From: Centropus unirufus
Lineage: Eukaryota > Chordata > Aves > Cuculiformes > Centropidae
Assembly (NCBI GenBank): GCA_013397695.1
Contig: VYZI01000388.1
Coordinates: 39,130 to 103,129 of the forward strand
Length of the DNA: 64,000 bases
Reading direction: 5' to 3'
Below are positions 57,801 to 64,000 of this stretch, one piece after another. The translations under genes were made by a program, and so were the position numbers. The notes below the pieces were generated by a model, which made no database searches, was not told the origin of the DNA, and saw nothing but the letters and a program-made list of their open reading frames with translations. The stretch's first letter is position 1, and the number at the start of each line of letters is the position of its first letter.

Positions 57801-59419
57801 TGGGTATAAGAAGAAAGGTATATATGCTGTGTTACCGCAGCTGGCTTTGGAAAACACGGCTGGGCTTTTGGTGACAGCTCAGACCAGTGGTGGCCAAGGT
57901 CATGACCGGAGCTCTTGGCTGCTGCAGCTTTTCACCACGGAGCAGCCCAGGGTGCATCCAGAATGTCTGGGTACTGCAGTGATGTCAGGATCTCCTCCCG
58001 GACACCAGAGCTCTTCAATTCCATCCCTTTGTGGTGAGGCCAGGGGCTCCTTGGGGCTGTTGCCAAGTGGCTTTACCTGCCCTCATCTCTACAAAGAGCA
58101 GAGCACCTTCCCAGGCTCCAGTGCTGCCCCCACGATCTCTTTGTTGGTGTCTGTGGCTGCTTTCTTATTTATTTCAGAACGTGTAATAATCACCTCTGTT
58201 TTCTAACATACGTGCAGAGTTACCATGGGCACTGTGTGAATTCAGCAGTATTTTTTGACCCAGGACTGACTACAGCTGTATCTACAATTTTATGCCCGAA
58301 ACTCCGATCACTGCTGCGTTTCACATGGAGCCCCGCGTTGCTCCCTAAGGGTTCACAATTGGTTGGAGTAGGGGATCAACCAGTAACGAGTCCCGTGAAC
58401 CTCTCAGTCCCTGGAAGTTCTCTCTCCTGAACTGAACTGTGCTCCTCCTCTTAGGAAAACATAAGTGCTTTAACAAGTTTAAAAAACATAAATAAAATAG
58501 AAATTTTTTTGCCTCCTCAGATGACGTAGCCATCAACTATTAGCAACCACATTATCGCTCAAAACCAGAAGAATTAGGCTTTGGTTATCAACACACACTT
58601 AAAAATAATTGGGAATAAAATGTGCTCCTTCGTTAGTACCTTTGGGGATACATCTGCAGCTTGACCTCATCATGTCTTTTTCTATATTGAGCTAGTTTTG
58701 ATGTTTTAATAGGCACAATATTACAGCTTCACACTGTGACATAATATTTTGCCTTGAAATCCATAGACACAGGCAACACAAGGACTGTTTGTTATCTTCC
58801 ACACATAAGAACAAGTGCAGTGTAAGATAAAAATGGAAGTGAAAAGCTTAGGTAGTAAAACATGTTTTCTTCCTCCTGTTTCTTTTTCTGATGAGGTTAC
58901 AGGAAAAGCACACAAGTTGTTTGTTTGTTAGGTTTCCAAGCTGCCAATATGTACAGTAGAGAAAAAATAAACAAATCAAACTTCTGACAGGTGCAGAAGG
59001 AGAGAGCTCGGAGGCAAACTCGGACTCCCCAGGGTATTTAAAAAATTTTCCTCTTGCCAGATCCAAAGGAAAATTCAATCTCTATGTCCAAGAAAATAAG
59101 CAGTTCTGCTGACTTGCCAGATATCAGGGCTTGTCTTGGAGTTTTCAGAAGATGCCTGTAGCTGAAATGCAGGGTTCTTTACCGCAGATGCCAGACGTGG
59201 AAGATGCGGCTGTGGAGGAAACAGCGCCCTCGGGAAAGCCAAGGTCTGACCCCTGGCAGCGGATTGACACGAGCTGTTCCAGCGGGGCCCGCGGGCGAGG
59301 GGCTCAGCAAGAACACCTGAATGACTCCATCGCCTCTCCTCTTGCTCAGCGCTGTCTCCTCTATCCCAGCCCCTTCCCAAATTTCTTTCTTTAAAATAAC
59401 TGCCAATCCCGACAAAAGT
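54833..59419. other. Non-coding stretch with a small GC block
   Basis: Mixed DNA with a GC-rich, CpG-bearing segment at about 55170-55330 and another rise at 56640-56780. Frames at 55013-55345, 56688-57005 and 57829-58206 (105-125 codons) have no recognisable domain and no splice context that stands out. No repeat family is recognised. Confidence 0.45.
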
Positions 59420-59705
59420 CTCTGACACGACGAGACTCAAGTCAATGGGAAGTCTGGGGGGAAGAGGGGGCTGCGGTGAACCGGACACTGCCCTGCGGGA
59501 GGACGCGTGCGAGCGGCTCTGCCCGGGCTGTCGTGGCCACCTCTGGCCCAGCAGAGCCCCGGGAGAAGGGGCTCGAGGCTCGGCACCAGAAGGGTCTCCT
59601 CTGCCGCCCGGAGGGACCCGTCCTGCCCCAGTGACCGGGCCCTCACGTGCAGCGCGTCTCGGGGCCCTTCCAGAGGGCCACCCCAGCCCCACTTACCTCA
59701 GCTGA
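59420..59705. other. GC-rich, CpG-bearing block
   Basis: A block of about 280 bp with sharp AT-rich flanks. Plus and minus frames overlap, the longest a 205-codon minus frame at 59075-59692 that runs on into less GC-rich DNA and is unrecognised. Confidence 0.42.
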
Positions 59706-60279
59706 CATCCTAGAAGGCAATAATTGTACCCACTGTGCTTTCAAACTCAGTTCTGAGGAGGTAAACCTGGTTCTATCACAAAGTCTCATAAATTAAATTG
59801 AAATCAGTCACATTTATGACTGGTTGTTAAAAAGCTGTAAGTGTTATGAATTTATGACACCGTGCTCATATTCAGCTGTTCACTGCTTCTGCTTCTAGGT
59901 CTTTTTTCTCCTATGTGGAATAAAATTTATATTTGTGGGTGAGATCATTATAAATCTTTTATGCACCACAAGTGCAATTTTAAATGTTTGCAGGCATGGA
60001 GAACTGTGCCCATGAGATGTCAACTATATTTCATGGGTTATTGCTTCATAGAACTGACAAAAAAAAGAGCTTTGCCACCAGTACACGCTCATAGACACTT
60101 CTTAAGTTTTCATGTTTGACCTTTAAAGCTGGGAGGCAGCATGAAATGTGCGACTTAGGAAATAAGATGCTACATGGTTCAGATTTTCCTTGGATGCCAG
60201 TTTGCCATGTTCAGTCTCTTCCTTCTCAGAAACACCTTCTCACAAGGCTTGTCCGTGCCCAGTCACCCAGGGCTGCCGG
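59706..60279. other. AT-rich non-coding stretch
   Basis: TTTATGAC occurs twice, at 59813-59820 and 59851-59858, 38 bp apart in the same orientation. This is a HOX/CDX-like core. Nothing else is recognised. Confidence 0.4.
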
Positions 60280-60440
60280 CTGATTCCAGTCCCAACTGGA
60301 GGGGTTCCCGAGGAGCGCGTGGCCTGCGCGCTCTGCCTGCCGGGGCGAGGAGCTCGGGCCTCTCCATGTGCGCCTGGAGCGGGATCTGCAGCCCCCGCGC
60401 TCAGCCGCCCCGTCACGGCTGGTCCGCATGGGCTCAGAGG
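60280..60440. other. Short GC-rich, CpG-bearing block
   Basis: About 160 bp of CpG-rich DNA in AT-richer surroundings. Frames are open on both strands by composition only. Confidence 0.38.
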
Positions 60441-62252
60441 TGTGAGGTACACGGGGATACAGTTTTCAAAAAGGCATTTTTTTCTTGCTGGATGGAGAGA
60501 TGGGTGGGATGGAAAGGTGGTTCTAGAATGGCATGACCGGTTAATAGAAGACAAGCTGTGAGCTGGGCTTTAAATGTAGTGTTGATTTAAAAGAGCTCTT
60601 GGAAGAAATAGGCTTTAATAGAAAGCACATTGTGCTGAAAGCTGGGAAGCCTGGAGTTTCCTCGCGTTGTGGCTGGGCTACGAGGACAAAGAGTTTCACT
60701 CCTCTGTGACTCACCCAGGTATGGATTTAGCAAGGAAGAGAGCTCGGAGGAGCTTTGTGTCCGGTTTGCCTCTGATTGCCATTCACCTGTGACACTGCTG
60801 CGCGTGGGCTCTCCTGCTTCCTGCCCCGTATTCCAGGCTGGGAGCATTTTCCGGGCTGTGCAGAGCTGTGGAGGGCGATCCTCTAGCACACATCTCCACA
60901 GTGCTGGAGACAGGGTGTCGTGTCAGCATCTACAGGCTGCACCCACGTCGGCTCCATGCTGTTATTCACCTCATTTGCCCATTTTGGACAAAATGCTCCT
61001 TAAGACTGAGGTTCCCTCTCGTTGTGTGTTACTACTTTTGGTACCAGTTCAAATATTACAAATAAAGATAATTTTCCTAGGTCTCTGCGTGCTCCTTATC
61101 ACTGTGATGAGCTGGGGAAGTACCAAGTAGCTCCAGCAAATATTTCCCCATGTTTCACCAGTGAAATTCCTATGGATTGGATTGGATGTTTGGTAATTCC
61201 CCCATTGCTTTTCCTTAGTTAACAATCTGTCTGATCTCTGTAGCTTTTGTGATCTTTTTACCCCAGGCATTATGTATTGTATGAGAAGGGCACATGCCAT
61301 TGTCTCCATCCCCTGATTTACATAAATGAAGATTTGATGAGAAGATGTCAGGGTGGCAGGGAGAATGTCACTTCTACCAGCATTAGAATAAATGTTCTTG
61401 TAAATGTTTTAATGCATGTGAGCTTCACTGGATCATTTTAACAGCACAACACCACTGAGCAGTCACAAACCACACAGAAATTTCATTCATGGTTTCTGTT
61501 CTAACAGACAGGGACAACGTTCTTTAAGGCAGCATTCATCCGGCTTCGTAGCATGCATCAAAATACACTTGGATTATGACAGATGTGGTCATCCTCCTCT
61601 GATTGCTTTGGGCCAGACAGAAATAGAAACGCAGGGCAGGAATCCCCCTTGCCTGCAGCTGCTTTTCCCTGCGCTGTCAGCATGGAGCAAGGCGAGAGCT
61701 GGAGGATCTGGCTCGGCGTGAGTGGGATTCTGGGGTGAGGAGCTGCTGGGGCTCCTACATTTCTCTTCCTGAGTGTTGTGGGATAACATCAAAAGGGGAG
61801 AAGGCAATGGGGAAGGCAACGTAGTCATTATACTCATCCACCTTGGCTGTTCCTTGTGGTTTTGGTTCACTGTGTTAGATCGAAGCATGGACTGGAGCAG
61901 TTTTTGAGCATTTCTAATGCAATGGGAGGCCCATGGCCCTTTCACAAAGCTGCACCGAGTCCAGGGGGGCTCAGAGAGGCATTGAGCAGGTGAAATTTAG
62001 ATCATTCGATCCCACTATTCTGTATTCTAAAAAGCATGTCGGTATCTGGAGGCTCCTATAAGCACCCAATATTATCTTCCCATAGGGTTTGTGACTGCAG
62101 GCGCACTTCTCTGAAAAGTGGCAGAGTTTAAAGAATTTATTCAATTATATCTGATTTCTGGAAGTGACGTGGAAGCCTAGTTCTCCCTTTTTGGTGAAAC
62201 TTGATTCCTTATTTACTTGCTTAACAAACTGGGGCTTATCTGTTGTTCTTAG
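60441..62252. other. Non-coding stretch, no gene seen
   Basis: Mixed DNA. The plus frame 60669-61130 (153 codons) is unrecognised. The last part carries a branch-point-like CTTAAC and a pyrimidine tract for the candidate exon at 62253. Confidence 0.45.
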
Positions 62253-62381
62253 GCCGCTAATGAGCTTAGGAGCTTCTGAAAGCGTTGAGCTCCAGACTGA
62301 AGTCTGTTTACACCCTTCTGGAGCTGTGACCCGTGCTGCCTGCAGGTGTCCACAGCCCAGGACCTCCACACTTTCTGTTCT
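62253..62381 (+). other. Candidate exon 1 of a two-exon model (unproven)
   Basis: The acceptor ATCTGTTGTTCTTAG has a branch-point-like GCTTAAC about 30 bases upstream and no intervening AG. The donor is TTCT|GTGAGT. The 129-nt segment is a multiple of three, and one frame stays open through it. The peptide is unrecognised. The next exon-like segment starts 371 bp downstream. Confidence 0.16.
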
Positions 62382-62752
62382 GTGAGTAGCTACCTGTGGA
62401 AGGAATTTAAATGCTGGCTGTTTCTAAAGGGAACACAGAATTTGGGAAAAGCAATGTTGCAGTATTTCAGAAGTAACCTGTCTGATATTATTGGATGTAA
62501 CTTGCACTGCCTGAAATGTATCTAAGGGAAATGAATATTGCAAGAATTTTGTTGTGTTCCCTAACTCTGGATATTTTGCATTAATTTGTTTTGTCTCTTT
62601 GTAGTTCTCTTCCTCAGTAGAACCTGAATCTTTGACTAAAAAAGTAATTAAGCCCTTAATACGACTGTGAAGATTTAAACAAATACACAGACAACTATTG
62701 CTTCCCTTAATCAGACTAACCCCTTTTCTTTATTCTTTTTTTTTTTATACAG

Positions 62753-63120
62753 CTTTGTAATCCTTCTAACATTCTCCAAGACAGCTGAACTACTGTCTGT
62801 ACCTGGGGGATTGTGCAAGGCAGACTGAGTTTGCTGCAGCTATTTTCACTTCTGAAAAAAAGTCACAGTCCACTTAATCTGACAGGTGAACCCTTTGATT
62901 ACATGTTACTTACACAGTACTGCTTTCTTTTTTCTTGTTAAGGCAGAGAAGGGAAAAAAATGCAGAAATATGTCTGCTAAATTTCCAAGTTAGCAATCTG
63001 TTGAAGGAAATTGTGATCCTGACAGGTGCGAACGCTGGACTCTCGGGCTTAGGGAGTCTCATGAGCCTTTCAAAGGTTTCTCACCTCACTGATCCAAAAT
63101 AAACTTAAGTGCTTAGTAAA
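62753..63120 (+). other. Candidate terminal exon (unproven, non-coding)
   Basis: The acceptor is textbook in form: a branch-point-like GACTAAC, then a long pyrimidine tract, then ATACAG ending at 62752. No frame stays open for long after it, so any transcript would be non-coding here. An AATAAA lies at 63098-63103. An internal donor ACAG|GTGAAC at 62886 is an alternative end. Chance cannot be excluded. Confidence 0.15.
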
Positions 63121-63564
63121 AATCAAACCAAGCAAAATGTTTTATGTAGCACAATCTGGTACAGAAACAAAGAACAGGAAGAGAGAATAAGGAGAGAAAA
63201 AACACAAGCAGGTGATTTCTGTACTGTGGCCATTAATTCCAACTCTTCTATGACATCTTTTGGAGCCGACCTTTCCCCGGATGCCGCCGGCGTTGGGTGG
63301 AGTAAGAGCAATGCCGCTGTTTACCTCCTGGCCCTGTCACGGGTAGTTACGACAACAATTACCTCTCTGGTCCATAATCGAACACGGCGCAGTGAGCGTG
63401 GAGGGTGCAGTCCCCAGGTCATTGCCTTCCTTTGCCTTAGGGACAGCTGCAGGTTTTGGTTCTTGGTCAGCTTTGGAGCTTTGTGCTGCTGCACATTTCG
63501 CAGAGTTAAAAAGATGCCAGGAGGAGATGCCTGGTGAAAAGGGGGAATATATCACACACGGAAC
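63121..63564. other. Non-coding stretch, no gene seen
   Basis: Mixed DNA. The plus frame 63109-63537 (142 codons) and its minus counterparts are unrecognised. Confidence 0.45.
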
Positions 63565-63640
63565 CACAGAATCGTGGAAAAGACCTTTAAGATCGAGTCC
63601 ATCCGTCAAGCTAAGGCTGCCGGGTTCAGCACTGAGGAGG
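63565..63640 (-). repeat. CR1 LINE 3' end, truncated
   Basis: On the plus strand the element begins with CACAGAAT, the reverse complement of the CR1 terminal octamer ATTCTGTG. GGAAAAGACCTTTAAGATCG and AGTCCATCCGTCAA follow, the standard avian CR1 3' phrases in reverse orientation. Similarity fades near 63640, so the copy is short and 5'-truncated. Confidence 0.7.
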
Positions 63641-64000
63641 CACGCGGTTACCCCAGTGCGGTTACAGCAGCCGAGGAGCAGCCCCCCTGCCTGGGGGAGA
63701 ACCTTTCTGTGCACCCCCCTCATCGTCAGGTGCTGGGAAAGCTCTGCTTGAGAGCTTTTAGCCAACAATAGACTAAAAGGGGAAAAAACTCAAGCCAACA
63801 CTGCGCTGGTTTGCTCTTTAGCTTTAAAGTGCAATCACTGATCATTGTCTTCTGCCTAAATACGAGCCTTCAGCACAATCCTCATCCATCAGGTTTCAGC
63901 TGCAGAACCACAAAAATGGAAATACAAGCTTGTAGAGTCTTTGTGTTTACCAAGGTTTCTTTTCTTTCAGCTCAGACACTGGAAAATTATAATAATGATA
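63641..64000. other. Non-coding stretch to window end
   Basis: The first 100 bp may be the diverged continuation of the CR1 fragment. The rest is AT-rich. Nothing else is recognised. Confidence 0.45.

Noticed and set aside
63640..63660. Partial resemblance to the miR-124 core (GAGGCACGCGGTT)
   Set aside because: The match covers about 12 bases only, the rest of the mature sequence differs, and no hairpin partner is present.
1..64000. tRNA, rRNA, CRISPR, insertion sequences, operons and endogenous retroviral genes
   Set aside because: I looked for box A/B tRNA motifs, spaced direct repeats, and polymerase, Gag or Env signatures and saw none. The DNA is vertebrate, so bacterial feature types do not apply.

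Overview
The window looks like nuclear DNA from a bird. The main evidence is CR1 retrotransposon sequence. One copy, ending near 35155, carries the avian-type CR1 3' tail closed by three 8-bp repeats. Two other fragments of avian CR1 type (one weak) and three older, amniote-wide CR1-like fragments are also present. Interspersed repeats are otherwise sparse, and short GC-rich, CpG-bearing blocks interrupt an AT-rich background. These points also fit an avian macrochromosome. Species and locus cannot be named from the sequence.

I can support no protein-coding gene, rRNA, tRNA or known microRNA. The open frames are short, often lack an ATG, and the long ones are explained by GC-rich sequence, by tandem arrays or by the run of Ns. 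The window is best read as intergenic or deep-intronic DNA. A few places have splice-site arrangements good enough to list as low-confidence exon candidates (25700-25792, 62253-62381 with 62753-63120, 6570-6674, 29415-29548, 4526-4605).

Layout. 1-13600: mixed non-coding DNA with GC blocks near 3660, 6780-7660 (holding a precise 28-bp minisatellite) and 11360-11700. 13600-15420: a MIR-like SINE, an AT-rich enhancer-like block and a GGAT microsatellite. 15420-22760: GC blocks, a weak CR1 fragment, a 37/44-bp minisatellite and an adjoining CpG island. 22760-32750: mainly AT-rich, with a SINE fragment, exon candidates and GC blocks at 28080, 29640-30340 and 31180. 32750-37600 is the repeat-rich core: an ancient CR1, a MIR, a young CR1 with an internal deletion scar, and a second ancient CR1. 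37600-46200: quiet, with SINE and CR1 scraps and a ratchet-like splice site. 46215-47620: a GC island interrupted by 932 Ns. 47620-64000: AT-rich enhancer-like blocks, further GC blocks, a possible two-exon transcript and a CR1 tail.

The most interesting place is 46215-47620. The unsequenced gap lies inside a CpG-rich island. On the minus strand it is preceded by an ATG opening a GC-rich frame and followed by a good polyadenylation signal. This is the setting in which GC-rich avian genes have been lost from assemblies.
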